Shown here one piece after another: positions 20,385-31,103 of a DNA stretch of 64,000 nt; within the stretch, counting starts at the first letter, position 1; each line of letters starts with the position of its first letter. The DNA comes from Macroventuria anomochaeta (lineage: Eukaryota; Ascomycota; Dothideomycetes; Pleosporales; Didymellaceae), in NCBI RefSeq assembly GCF_010093625.1, contig NW_022985408.1:7501-71500 (forward strand). The letters are read 5' to 3'. A program made the position numbers and the translations under genes. The notes under the pieces are model-generated. The model had not been told where the DNA came from. It saw nothing but the letters and a program-made list of their open reading frames with translations, and ran no database searches.

Positions 20385-21434
20385 CGACAACCGCAGGAGG
20401 AATAGACGCGGAGCCAGAGGCAGAGTAGGAAAGAAGACATCGTAAGGGTTAGCAAGGACGACCTGGCAGTAGGACAGACATAAGCTGTCCTGAGTATTAG
20501 CAACAACGGACCACACGAAGCAGACAGTAGTAGAGGCAGATGTTAGAATGAGCCAGGTGCAAGCATAAGCAAGGTCTAACAATGACAGAGTTGGTTGCAA
20601 ACGAGAAGAGTGAATAGTGTGTTCTTGTTACGAACAGAAGGCAGGAGGCAAAGAAGGCTGGGTCAATGAGAAGAGAGGGAACGGGGCACAACAGAGGAAA
20701 GCCTATACATATACCCGAACGAGGGTGAGACCCGGTGAGGAAGTCGCGACGGAGGGAAGGCACGACCGCACACCGATGGACCAGCCAGATGAACGCTCGA
20801 ACGTCATCTCCGGTATTGAAGCTACGCCACAGATCTGGTGTCAAGTCTTGACATGTTCCTGTGCCTCATACTGTGTTTGCGGCCTGTCTCACGTTAGAAG
20901 TCCCAATCCTGCGTTAGAACCAGTCAGATAACCTATATACTATTTTTAACTCGAGCTTGCTCTCTTCCCGCTCCTTCCTGCTCCTTCCTGCCAGCCTAAA
21001 CAGCGGGTTGTTTGATTCTCCTAGGCGTTGTGATATGCATTCGATGCTGCGAGCTTCAACATCCCGGAACTACCAACGCCCTTCTTCAAGCGAGCACCGC
21101 GCTTCTTTGCAATGATGAAGGTCCGAACGTTTTGGGAGCCCCTCATCACAGCAAGCTGTGCGAAAGGCAACAGAGATCGAACGGTAAGCACCCTTCTGTT
21201 GAAATCACGACAATGGCCACGCTTACTGCCAATCCTGGAAGAAGTATGTTAACGAGCTCTTTGAACTCGTTTGAATCTCTTTACTTTCCGTCGTTCCAAC
21301 TCTATACCACTCAACGCCAGAGGCTGCAGTCCAGGCCGCAGATTTGCCAACGCCTGAATTGCATCTGCTCGTCATCAAACTTGATCGTTGTTCGTTAAAT
21401 CCAACTGTAGAATATTTCGCACACTCCGTTTGCA
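20385..21434. other. intergenic, no gene recognised
   Basis: About 1 kb lies between the coiled-coil remnant and the end of PRP43. Short frames on both strands have no motifs; nothing else is seen. Confidence 0.4.
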
Positions 21435-23749
21435 TTACCTCCTGCCCTTCTCGGCCTCTTTGCGCATCAGCTTCGTCGACGCCCGCTGGAGCGCAGTCTT
21501 GATTTCACCCTTCTTGAACGTCGAGAGATCGTAGTAGTTGGGCGAGATATCCTATCATCGTTAGCAAAATCTAGAGATTTCCACAATACACTTACCAGAA
21601 GCCACTCCGGCCGGACGCTGGTCACGGTGCGGATGTAGTTCTTGGTTGTGAGGACAAACTCGTTGTACACGACCCATTCGCTGTCCTCGGCCAGCACCGT
21701 GCTAGGATGCAGCAGCACGGTCTGCTCGTCCTTGACGGTCGTGTACTGCTTCCCGTTGCCGTCGCGCTTGGCGACCTGCATGAAGAAGCCGGCGACGAGA
21801 GCGCGCTGGATGTTCTCGTAGTACTTCTTGTTCTCAAAGGGCGTGGACATGAGCTCGAGCTCGGAGCGCTCCATTATGCGCTTGAGCTGCAGGCGCACAT
21901 TGTCTGCCTGCTGCAGTGCGCGATACGAGAGGAAGTGGTCGTGGCACCACTGCTTTGGGTTCGCCTGCGCCTCCTCACCCTTGAATGCGTGGTACACGTT
22001 GAGCATGGTGAGGTGGTCGCCCTTGGGGTGTGCAAACAGCTCCTTCATCTCGTCGGCGCGCTTGCGGTTGCTTGCTGGGCGAACGAAGATCTGGGGCACG
22101 GAGAGAAGCGCGGTCAAGGACAAGATCTCGTTCGAGCAGTAGAACTCGGGCGATGTGATCAGCATGACAGCCAGCGCAGGGTCAAGCGGGAACTCAGAAG
22201 CAAGCCGGCCCAGGGTTGTCAGTTCACCCTCGTCGTCCAGACATGCGAGGTAGTTGAGCTCCTCGAGTGCGCGCATGAGCGTTTCGGGCGCAGGCGGGTC
22301 CATCAGGTCGAAGTGTACCAAATCGTCCACGCCCAGCTTCTTCAGCTCGAGAACTGTGCTCGCCAGGTTAGAGCGCAGGATCTCTGGGTAAGTCTGCTCG
22401 ATCAACTCCTTCTTGAACGCGGACTCGGTGTACAGACGGAAGCACTTTCCAGGCCGTGTACGACCGGCACGACCAGCGCGCTGCTGGGCCGAGGCCTTTG
22501 AGATGGGCGAAACGAGAAGCGACTCGACACGGATGCGGGGGTTGTAGACCTTTTGCTTGCTGAAGCCAGGATCGACGACGTACACAATGCCATCGATGGT
22601 GAGCGACGTTTCGGCGATGTTAGTGGAGACAATGACCTTGCGGCCAGGACGTCCGCCGGGGGTCAACGGTGCCGGTGCCGCGCTGAAGATCTTCTGCTGC
22701 TGCGCGGGAGGGAGCGTTCCGTAGAGCGGGTACACGACGAGCGGCCCTGCGCCTCCTTCCCGCGTCAGATCCTGGGCCTCGAGGCTGATTTTCCTGCAAG
22801 CGTCCTCGATCTCCTCCTCACCGGTCAAGAACAGCAGCACATCGCCCTCGGGCTCGGTGGCGTGGATCTGGAGCACCGTGCGCAGCGCAGCCTCGACGTA
22901 GTCGCGCTCGGGCGCAGGCGTATAGAAGACCTCGACCGGGTGCGTGCGACCGGGCACCGCCAGCAGCGGGGCGTTGTGGAAGTACTTCTGGAACTTGGTG
23001 GCGTCGAGGGTGGCGCTCATGATGATGAGCTTCAGGTCCTTGCGGCGCAGGACGACCTCCTTCAGCAGGCCCATCAGGATATCCGTGGCCAGGGTGCGCT
23101 CGTGGGCCTCGTCGAGGATGATGGTGCTGTAGCGCGACAGGTTGTTGTCGTGCATGGCCTCGCGCAGCAGCATACCGTCGGTCATGTACTTCATGATGGT
23201 GTTGGGGCCCGTCTTGTCGTCGAAGCGGATCGTGTAGCCGACCTCCTCGCCGAGCGTGACGTCCATCTCGTCGGCGACACGCTGCGCGACCGACATGGCG
23301 GCGACTCGGCGCGGCTGCGTACAGGCGACCATCTGGCCGCTCTGCTGGGGGAGGTCGTCGTAGAGGACGAACTGCGGGATCTGCGTCGTCTTTCCGGAAC
23401 CCGTCTCTCCGACGAAGACGAGGATCTGCGACTCCTGGTACAGCTTGAGGAACTCGTTGCGCTGCTGGTGGACCGGCAGGTCGCGGCGCGTCTTGAGGAT
23501 GCTCATGTACTTGCTCGACAGCGGCCGGCCGGTGAAGGGGTTGTTGGGCCCGTCCTCCGCGGCCTCGGCCTGCTTCGACGTGGTAGCATGGCGCCTGAAG
23601 CCTGCGAGGGCGTCCTCGCTCTTGACCGTCGAGTCGTTCCAGTGGCTGAGGTACGGGTTGCTCTCGCGCTTGGCGGCGCTGGTCGAGTCTTCGGTCTTGA
23701 CGCGCTTGGTGTCGCGGTGCCCGTCGTCGGATTCGCGCTTGACCGTCAT
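21435..23749 (-). CDS. PRP43: DEAH-box RNA helicase PRP43
   Basis: This ATP-dependent RNA helicase disassembles the lariat spliceosome and also works in ribosome biogenesis. Visible motifs are Walker A GETGSGKT (residues 114-121), TQPRRVAA, DEAH (213-216), SAT, STNIAETS and QRAGRAGR, followed by the winged-helix, ratchet and OB-fold regions typical of DEAH helicases. The N-terminal extension with NPYLSHW and the fold LSSKYMSILKTRRDLPV fit Prp43 rather than Prp2, Prp16 or Prp22, as does the length of 756 residues. A 44-nt intron near the 3' end (21552-21595; GTAAGT, GCTAAC, ATAG) joins RPEWLL to DISPNYYDLSTFKKGEIK. The start is the ATG before MTVKRES; the frame stays open upstream but that extension is not conserved in type. 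Confidence 0.95.
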
Positions 23750-23911
23750 GGTGTGCTGGCGTGCAGTACCGAGTTGCAGTGAGGTACTGTTGGCGGGTAC
23801 GGAGATGCCAGCGGGCGAGCACAGAGACGGCGATTTGCATCTACTTTTTTTGACCGCCGCGCCCACCGCTTGCCAACTGGGCTAGCGTCGTGCGTAAAAT
23901 GCTGCACGACG

Positions 23912-23951
23912 CCCTGACACCGGGCTCTTCTCCCTGACACCGGGCTCTTCT
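23912..23951 (+). repeat. 20-bp perfect tandem duplication
   Basis: Two directly adjacent copies of CCCTGACACCGGGCTCTTCT lie upstream of PRP43, in the interval shared with the divergent PRMT5 gene. Confidence 0.9.
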
Positions 23952-24249
23952 CCCTGAAAGCAACAAACATGTAGGAGGAGCTGGCTGGCGTGCCTCAAGA
24001 TACAGTACCAAAAGCAACCAATGGGAGCAACAAAACACTGCAACGCACTCCAACCGTGCGGTTGCTGAGTATGTTGCGGCAGGACACTGCCCCACTAGAG
24101 GCCTCTGAAGAAAAGAGAACGTCTAGACGTCAGGAGCGTCCCATGGATCTGACTATGGCCCAACACAGTGTTTTGAGGGGATCCTGATTGCGATTACTGC
24201 GATTTGGTTGCAGTTCCGTAGCGGAGCCATGGTGAACATTCACCCCGTT

Positions 24250-24338
24250 GTGCCTCATTCTGCCTCATGTGCCTCACCGTGCCTCACCGTGCCTCATTGT
24301 GCCCCATCGTGCCTCATTGTGCCTCATTGTGCCTCAGG
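24250..24338 (+). repeat. 10-bp minisatellite GTGCCTCATT
   Basis: About nine tandem units of the form GTGCCTCATT/GTGCCTCACC occur, with a few single-base variants and one slightly shortened unit. The array lies roughly 170 bp upstream of the PRMT5 start codon. Confidence 0.9.
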
Positions 24339-24510
24339 TGCGCGGTGTGCGCTACCCCACCAAAACTCTGGGTCGTGTGCAAAGAATGCTAACGCGCAAA
24401 TGTAACACACAACGCTCCCTGTGGTCGCCAGACCGAGGCTCGTTCTGCTGCCGCTCACTGGCACAGCATTTCCACCGCGCTCTCCCCTGCGCTGCGACAT
24501 ACCACCCACG

Positions 24511-27032
24511 ATGAGCGCCGGCTACGCAGACGACATGGACTCGCTGCCCGTCTTCTACATCGGCCAGCACGAGAGCAAGCGCGCGCTGGACGTGTCGGCC
24601 GAGCTCGTGCACCACGCGCAGGACCTGGGCGTATGCGTTGCTCCTCCCTCCAGCGGCGCCATGAGCTGACAGGCGCAGTATGACATGCTCTCGAGCCCCA
24701 TTACCAACGACCACTTCCACACCCGCGTCCTCGGCCTGCTGCGTTCCTACACCCACGCCGCCTCGAGCGCTGCCCAGCCGCTGCCGCTCCCGCTCATCGC
24801 CGCCCTCGAGAGCCTCGACACCCCGCTGGGCCCGGCCGAGACCATCAGCCAGCTGGTCACGTACTCGAGCTCGTGGATCGACCTCTCCTCCCCGGACCCC
24901 GTCATCGCGCACCTCTCGCGCCAGGTGCTGCACCTCGAGGTCGCCTATGCATCCTTCTGCGGCGCCGTCAACATGGTCGTGCCTGGCCCGCGCCTCTCCC
25001 ACGGCCAGAATGGCGTGGCACAGTATGCACGCGCACTCAAGGAGGCCATGTCCACCGGCGCATACGTCCAGTTCCACATCCTCATGCCTGTGGACGGCAC
25101 CAAGACTGCAGTCGACGACCAGGAAGAGCTGGGCGACCTCAAGCGCTTCGCGAGGCCCGAGTTTGGCGCACAGCAGAACAGCAGCACAGATGTCTGGAGC
25201 TCGTGGGAGGCTTGGAACACGATCAGGTCGATCTGCAAGTACCACTCCAGACTGTCACTCGCTCTCGAGCTGCCACGCAAGCTGCCCTCCCTGGCGATAC
25301 AGGCGCGCTGGTTCTCTGAGCCTGTCCGTCTCGTCACCATACCCTCTGCGTCCTTCCTCGTCAACGCCCGGGGATCGTTCGTGCTGTCCAAAGCACACCA
25401 ATGGTTCCTCTTCCGCTTCGCGCGTCTGCGCTCGTCTCCGTGGCTGTTGCTGTCAGACATTGGCCCGCTGCCGGGCATCGATGACCCCGACATGATCATG
25501 TCCTACTCGACCGGCCATCTGTCACCTTCGACCGCCGAGGACGCTGATCCGTCCGCTGAGCCCACGCCCGCCGAGGCAGCGCAGCTGAAGAAGAAAGCTG
25601 CGAAGGTCAGTAGCAGCGGCAGCGGCGGCAGCGGCGGCGGCAGCAGCAGCAGCGACCCGACGCCGCACCTCAGCTACCTGCGCTACCTCCAGCGCAACCA
25701 GCCCCCGAAGAGCCAGATCGAGCGGTTCGGCGGAGGATTCCAGGACTATCTGCAGAGTCCGTTGCAGCCTCTGTCCGACAACCTCGAGTCCATCACCTAC
25801 GAAGTCTTCGAGAAGGACCCCATCAAGTATGCCTGGTACGAACGTGCGACTGCGCAAGCCTTGAAGGATTGGCACAGCCAGAAAAAGTCCACCAGCTCGG
25901 ACAACGGTGCCGTAGTTGTTGCTGTGGTTGGTTCAGGTCGCGGTCCGCTCGTCACGCGGGCATTGAATGCCAGCGCCAGCAGCGGCGTGCCTGTCAAGGT
26001 CTACGCAATCGAGAAGAATCCCAACGCCTATGTCCTGCTGCAGCGACGCAACATGGACACCTGGGGTGGCCGGGTTACTGTAGTCAAGACAGACATGCGC
26101 GCCTGGAAAGGACCATCGCAGCCAGACGGCACGTTCGGCAAGGTGGACATCTTGATCAGCGAGCTGCTGGGTAGCTTTGCCGACAACGAGCTGTCTCCCG
26201 AGTGTCTCGACGGCGTCCAGCATGTCCTCAACACTGAGCACGGCATTTCGATACCATCCAGCTACACGGCGCATTTCACACCACTCGCGACGCCGAAGCT
26301 CTGGGCAGACATCCACGGCCGCAGCACCAGCGTTGACCCCAATGCTTTTGATATTCCGTGGGTTGTTATGCTTTCGCAGTTTGACTACCTTTCCACCACC
26401 ACCACGGCCGAGACCAGCGCCTCCCAGCAACTGACCAACGGCACTAAGATGAACCATTTCAACCTGGAGGCCCCTCTTGCGCCCATCGTCCGCACGGCCT
26501 GGGAGTTCTCGCATCCCCTGCCACCCAGCGTACTCACGCAGTCAGCCTTGCGTAGGGGCGGATCTGCAGTGGGTGGTGGAGGTGGCTTCATTGGCGGCGA
26601 TGGTGCCAACGAGCACAACTACCGAGACTGCAGGATCTCCTTCCCCATCCGCGAACAGGGCGTGTGCCACGGTCTCGGCGGTTACTTCGAGACGGTGCTT
26701 TACAGCGGCTCTGAAGGGCCTGTCGAGCTGTCAACAAATCCGGTGACAATGGACGCCAAATCTAAGGACATGATTTCTTGGTTCCCCATATTCTTCCCGC
26801 TGAAGGTACGTTCGCGTCTGTTCTTCTACTGATGCAGAGCTAATCGTATACACAGACACCCATGCATTTGCCCGCGGGCTCCGAGGTCGAGGTCAGCATG
26901 TGGCGCCAGACAGACGATCGGAAGGTGTGGTACGAGTGGCTTGTCGAGAGTTTCATGACGGTCAACGGGCAGAGGATCGGGCTTGGCGTATCTGACTTGC
27001 ACTCGAGCAAGAGCAGTGGATGCTTGATGTAG
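24511..27032 (+). CDS. type II protein arginine methyltransferase PRMT5 (Skb1/Hsl7)
   Basis: The enzyme makes symmetric dimethylarginine on spliceosomal and histone substrates using S-adenosylmethionine. An N-terminal TIM-barrel-like region precedes the catalytic part. The SAM-binding motif GSGRGPL is near residues 458-464. The double-E loop ELLGSFADNELSPE places its two glutamates nine residues apart (about 535 and 544), as in the family. Introns are 24631-24678 (48 nt; GTATGC, GCTGAC, CAG) and 26806-26855 (50 nt; GTACGT, GCTAAT, CAG). The spliced product is 807 residues, longer than the animal enzyme because of low-complexity insertions (a Gly/Ser stretch near residue 350-365 and a Gly-rich loop near 620). 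The start MSAGYADDM is the first ATG leading into the barrel. It is divergent from PRP43. Confidence 0.92.
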
Positions 27033-27286
27033 ACATGACAGAATACCCAAAAGTTGTCCCACCCTGCAATCATATTCTGAAAGTGCAAGTTTGGCTGTGA
27101 TTGCCCGCAACAATATGTCCAGCTTCGTGCAGATGATCTCGGTGATGGCGTCGTGCTCGCACCTCCGAAACCTCCGCACCGAGGTCATAGCTCCTCCAGC
27201 TTCCCCCACGCTAGTCGCACTACCTCGACTTCATCTTTCTTCCATAACTTCCTCATCGCGAAGGCTCTTCAAATTCAATCATAACA

Positions 27287-27712
27287 ATGCCACCCTTCTG
27301 GACAATTGGCTGCCTGTACGGCGCCTCCAGCGTGATGCTTGGCGCATTCGGCGCGCACGGCCTCAAAAAGAGAATCGCAGACCCAGCTCGCATCGGTACG
27401 AAGAGATCCAGCCATGCCGTCGCATATCTAATCGGATTTCCAGCAAACTGGGGAACCGCAGCGCAGTACCAGCTCATTCACTCGGCAGTCCTGACGTTTG
27501 CATCTGTCGCGGCACCGCAAAATACGGTTGCTATGGGCTTGCTTACTGCAGGCATGACGATGTTCTCTGGAAGCCTGTATCTGCTTGTATTGGATCCGCA
27601 GAGGTTTGGGAAGTACCTGGGGCCGGTCACACCGATCGGTGGTCTCTGCCTCATTGGGGGCTGGGTGGCACTGGCGGTTACGAAGAGGCCTGTTTTGCCC
27701 AAGTTCAAGTAG
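27287..27712 (+). CDS. TMEM256/DUF423 family membrane protein
   Basis: This small membrane protein is of unknown function. The first helix WTIGCLYGASSVMLGAFGAHGL carries the GAFGAHGL signature of the family, followed by three further hydrophobic segments. A 48-nt stopless intron (27396-27443; GTACGA, TCTAAT, CAG) must be removed: spliced, ARIA-NWGTAAQYQLIHS matches the family's NW.TA..YQL.HS, whereas reading through adds 16 residues (TKRSSHAVA...). The spliced protein is 125 residues with about four transmembrane helices, the usual size. It follows PRMT5 on the same strand. Confidence 0.85.
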   Translation: MPPFWTIGCLYGASSVMLGAFGAHGLKKRIADPARIGTKRSSHAVAYLIGFPANWGTAAQYQLIHSAVLTFASVAAPQNTVAMGLLTAGMTMFSGSLYLLVLDPQRFGKYLGPVTPIGGLCLIGGWVALAVTKRPVLPKFK

Positions 27713-28018
27713 GCGTGTACAAGATAGGCATCCAATACGCCTGGAGGAACAGTTTTGAACGAGTGTTGAAGGCGTTCAGGCGACTCTATAGCTGGTCTGT
27801 ACTCTGATGAGCTACGGAAGATTACGACGGCCCGCGCTGTTGTCGTACAAGTTTGGGCTTGCGTTAATAGGCCTCCAGGCCGCATGCTCCATAACAGCAG
27901 GACAAGATCAGATGTTAACTTGGGTTGGCAGGCAATCTGTACATGTGTACGATGAGAGATGTAAGGAATAGGCTCAGTGACAACGCTGCTTCGAATTATT
28001 CATTACTGCTGGCGCTTC

Positions 28019-28945
28019 CTATACTAACGCAATGCCAGTCAGATCTCCAAGCTCTGGAAACAGCACTTTCTTTTCCCGCGACGCAAGATCAACCTCGTAG
28101 ACGCCGCCCGCCAGGTCACTGACATACGCCTTTCTCTCCTCCTTATCGATCGCCAAACCAATCGCTTCGTGGAGCCTCGTTGCCAGTATTTCCACCGCGC
28201 CAACCTTTTCACCTCCAACAAACGCGCGATTCAGCGAATTGCCTCTCGGTGGGTCACCGCGGTCCGTCCAGTACAATACATGGCTCTCCTCGTCGAGCTC
28301 GAGATCGATGGGCTCAGGAAGACTATCAAACAGCAGCTTCTTCGACGCCTCAGCATCATCAACTCTCGCCCGGAATATCCTGCCCTCAAATCCCTTCGAC
28401 AGACCCTTCTGACTCCAGTACACCTCTCCCCTTGCAACATCGACGGCGACACCAACGCACCAGTTCCGATTATCGTCTCCATCGCCCTTTGCCGCATCGC
28501 CAGTATCAACCAGAACCTCCGGCTTTGCAGGCAGCGTGTCGACGCAAGCGCGCATCACTTTCATGCCCTCCCTGTCACACCAGTAGATCCATTTCCGCCC
28601 CGCGTCCTCGGCAAAGATGATTTGTTTCGGTGTCCAGACGCCCACGCTCCCTTGCTCGACGACGACTTGCTGGTCCGATCCGTCGAGATTTGCGCGTATG
28701 ATGCTGCCGCTGTTTGTGCTGAGCGAGCTGCCCATCTGCGTCACGTACATTTGGCCAGAGGCGTGGTCGATTGTTATCCCGTCGGGTAGTGTGGACATGT
28801 TGGAGATGACATCATGGGCATCGGTGCCGGATGTGGTGGTCGAGATGATGCGGCCGCCTGAGAAGTTGGGGGATGAGAGGGCGCAGTCGAGGATGAAGAG
28901 GCGTTTGGAGGGGGGCAACTGGGGAAGGATTTGGATGGATGGCAT
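28019..28945 (-). CDS. YWTD/SMP-30-like six-bladed beta-propeller protein
   Basis: The 308-residue protein shows repeating propeller blades: LPDGITIDHASGQMYVTQMG, IYWCDREGMKVMRA, VDVARGEVYWSQKG, LDEESHVLYWTDRG and LAIDKEERKAYVSDLAGG. The recurring YW[TS] and D-x-x-x-x-x-[VI]Y-W/V patterns are those of LDL-receptor YWTD and gluconolactonase-like propellers. There is no signal peptide, so it is probably cytosolic. The catalytic role, if any, is unknown. No intron is required. Confidence 0.8.
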   Translation of the reverse strand: MPSIQILPQLPPSKRLFILDCALSSPNFSGGRIISTTTSGTDAHDVISNMSTLPDGITIDHASGQMYVTQMGSSLSTNSGSIIRANLDGSDQQVVVEQGSVGVWTPKQIIFAEDAGRKWIYWCDREGMKVMRACVDTLPAKPEVLVDTGDAAKGDGDDNRNWCVGVAVDVARGEVYWSQKGLSKGFEGRIFRARVDDAEASKKLLFDSLPEPIDLELDEESHVLYWTDRGDPPRGNSLNRAFVGGEKVGAVEILATRLHEAIGLAIDKEERKAYVSDLAGGVYEVDLASREKKVLFPELGDLTGIALV

Positions 28946-29449
28946 CTTCTTGAGCTGAATTGCGACCTGTCAACGATCTGTGGAGGCTTATGTTCAAGCG
29001 TATAGTGTCGGAGCGCTGAGTATATATCACGACTGAAACAGCTACAGTGTTGGATTGCGTCAGTCGGGTATCGCTCGGGCCTGATGCATATTTGCAAGGT
29101 CTTCCGGCGAGGCCATCGACACCGGTCGAGCAGCCACGTCGGTGGAAAAGAGCACTGTTACGCGCGAGGTTGTGGTCAAGCTCGGCCGAGGCAGCTCGGT
29201 GGAATTATCAGACGGCGCTAGGAACAGAGCCGCACTCGGGGAAAACGGCCTTGCAGCTGCACACGCGAGACAGGTTGTTCCTTGCAGACAGCAGGAAAAT
29301 CGCCGATTGGTCGACTGGATCAAGTCTTTTTGAGGACAACTGAGCACCAAATGCTAATGAGATGCAGACTCGAATTGCCATCAGTACGCATCATCAGAGG
29401 CGGGCTATTGCTACGATCGAAGTGAAGCATGTATTGGCGGGTATCTGTT

Positions 29450-30442
29450 CTACTCTTGTGGCTGCCCCTTCCTTGCCTCTGCATACCCGTCCCACTCCTT
29501 CCTCAAGTTCAGTAACCGCACCAACTCGGAATCTCTCTGCGTAACCAGGTCATCAAACTTCCTCTCTCTGACGGCATCCATGGTGCTCTCCACCCACTTC
29601 TTCTTCAGCGCATCGTCGAGCACCGGGTCTTCCCTGGCCCACCACGTCGTCACTGGCTGAAGCAAATGATCTGCCATGTGCTGCGCGCCATGTTCGCCAC
29701 CAGCCAGGTGGAAGAGCGTGTTTGGGCCCATGATGCCCCATCTCAGACCTGGTCCGTACGCCATGGCATCCTCAATGTCGGAGATACTGCATGTGTCGTT
29801 TTGCAGCATGGACAGCATCTCGCGCATCAGTGCCGCCTGCAGCCGGTTGGCGATGTGCCCCATAACCTCCTTTTTCACATGTACGGCTTTCTTCCCCATG
29901 GCATTGTAAAATACCATCGTTCTGTCGATGGTGTCCTGCGATGTCTGTTGCCCGCCGACAACTTCGACGAGGGGAATCAGATGTGGGGGGTTGAATGGGT
30001 GGCCGACGATCACTCTCTCAGGATTTGATGAGGCTGACATGCCATCCTGTATCGAGCTGCACGTGAGGCCGCTGGAGGATGTCGCGAGGATCACATCAGG
30101 TCTGACCAGGCCCGCCATCTCTTCAAACATCTTCTGCTTGAGCTCCAGTCTCTCAGGTCCATTCTCTTGCACAAAGTCTGCGTGTTTCAGTGCTTCTTTC
30201 AAGTCGTTTGTGAAAATGATGCTGTCGGTGGACGCGAAAGGACTTTTCTGCAGGCCGAGAGACTTGAGTACAGGAAGAGCATTCGCAACTAGCTTTCGTA
30301 AGCTCGTCTCAGCCGCGGCGTTGATGTCGAAGGCCGTAACAGTCAGGCCTTGTGAAAGGAACAGTGCTGCCCACGATGCGCCGATTGAGCCGCAACCGAT
30401 GATTGAGATGTGTTGGATGGGGAGAGTAGTAGAGTGAGGCAT
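29450..30442 (-). CDS. 3-hydroxyacyl-CoA dehydrogenase family protein (lambda-crystallin/gulonate dehydrogenase-like)
   Basis: This is an NAD-dependent dehydrogenase of the 3-hydroxyacyl-CoA dehydrogenase family. The Rossmann motif IIGCGSIGASWAALFL is near residues 11-26, ENGPERLELKQKMF and ILATSSSGLTCSSIQ follow, and the signature GHPFNPPHLIPLVEVVGG carries the catalytic histidine. The C-terminal helical domain contains GPGLRWGIMGPNTLFHLAGG. Single-domain members include L-gulonate 3-dehydrogenase and carnitine dehydrogenase; the sequence alone does not decide the substrate. The length is 330 residues. The start MPHSTT is placed just before the Rossmann strand; the frame is open upstream but the extra residues look like leader. 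It is transcribed divergently from the CoA-transferase. Confidence 0.9.
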   Translation of the reverse strand: MPHSTTLPIQHISIIGCGSIGASWAALFLSQGLTVTAFDINAAAETSLRKLVANALPVLKSLGLQKSPFASTDSIIFTNDLKEALKHADFVQENGPERLELKQKMFEEMAGLVRPDVILATSSSGLTCSSIQDGMSASSNPERVIVGHPFNPPHLIPLVEVVGGQQTSQDTIDRTMVFYNAMGKKAVHVKKEVMGHIANRLQAALMREMLSMLQNDTCSISDIEDAMAYGPGLRWGIMGPNTLFHLAGGEHGAQHMADHLLQPVTTWWAREDPVLDDALKKKWVESTMDAVRERKFDDLVTQRDSELVRLLNLRKEWDGYAEARKGQPQE

Positions 30443-31103
30443 TGTGGAAACTGCGGATGCAAATGCGAAGTCGAAAGTTAGGAAGGTCCAGAATGACTGG
30501 GAGAGCGGCACACGCAACGGGAGACAACACATATAACAACAGAAGCCACATTTGGCAAGCAGTACACTCAGCCGCGACACACGCCTTCGCACGACACGAG
30601 CACCTGCATCTCCATACGACTGGAACGGTGATAGCTCGGACAATACATCATCATGTCGATCTGATCACCGTTCCACCGGTTCGGGCCGAGTCGAAAACTT
30701 CGACCCTAGAACACCACCTTCGAAAAGCAGTGACGAGTCAGAACGTACAACTAAGATGAGACAATACAAGCAAGGTAGGTATTTCGAGGTCGTCGGTGAA
30801 CATCGGCAAACCCTGTCCACGGTACAGGGCTGCGTGGATGCTCCACATCACTCGATCTTGACCGACATTGCAGAGACATCGTACGAATGCAAGGTAGTAT
30901 TCGTGTCCGAAACATGCCTGCTTCAGTCATGTGGTTACTAGCGATTGGCAAGGTTGATCGATAAGGCAATGAGCGTCGGAGAAGCCGTCATGTAAGTATG
31001 CTGTTGCCATATAAGAAGTGCTTGGTTACTTCTAGCACAAACATCTTGAATCATCACAGCTGCACCAGTATTGCACTACACCAGGGTCATCACAGGAACC
31101 ACC
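30443..31103. other. shared intergenic region of two divergent metabolic genes
   Basis: This 661-bp interval separates the start codons of the dehydrogenase and the CoA-transferase and probably holds both promoters. I see no gene of its own and no element I can name with confidence. Confidence 0.5.

Noticed and set aside
22553..23782. Plus-strand open frame of 409 codons
   Set aside because: It is antisense to PRP43, whose helicase motifs are unmistakable; the frame is a GC-rich shadow without motifs.
24352..25245. Minus-strand open frame of 297 codons
   Set aside because: It lies opposite PRMT5 exons 1-2 and the minisatellite; composition is that of an antisense shadow.
25600..25650. Gly/Ser triplet run as a possible domain fusion point in PRMT5
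   Set aside because: It is a low-complexity linker within one continuous PRMT5 frame; both flanks belong to the same protein.
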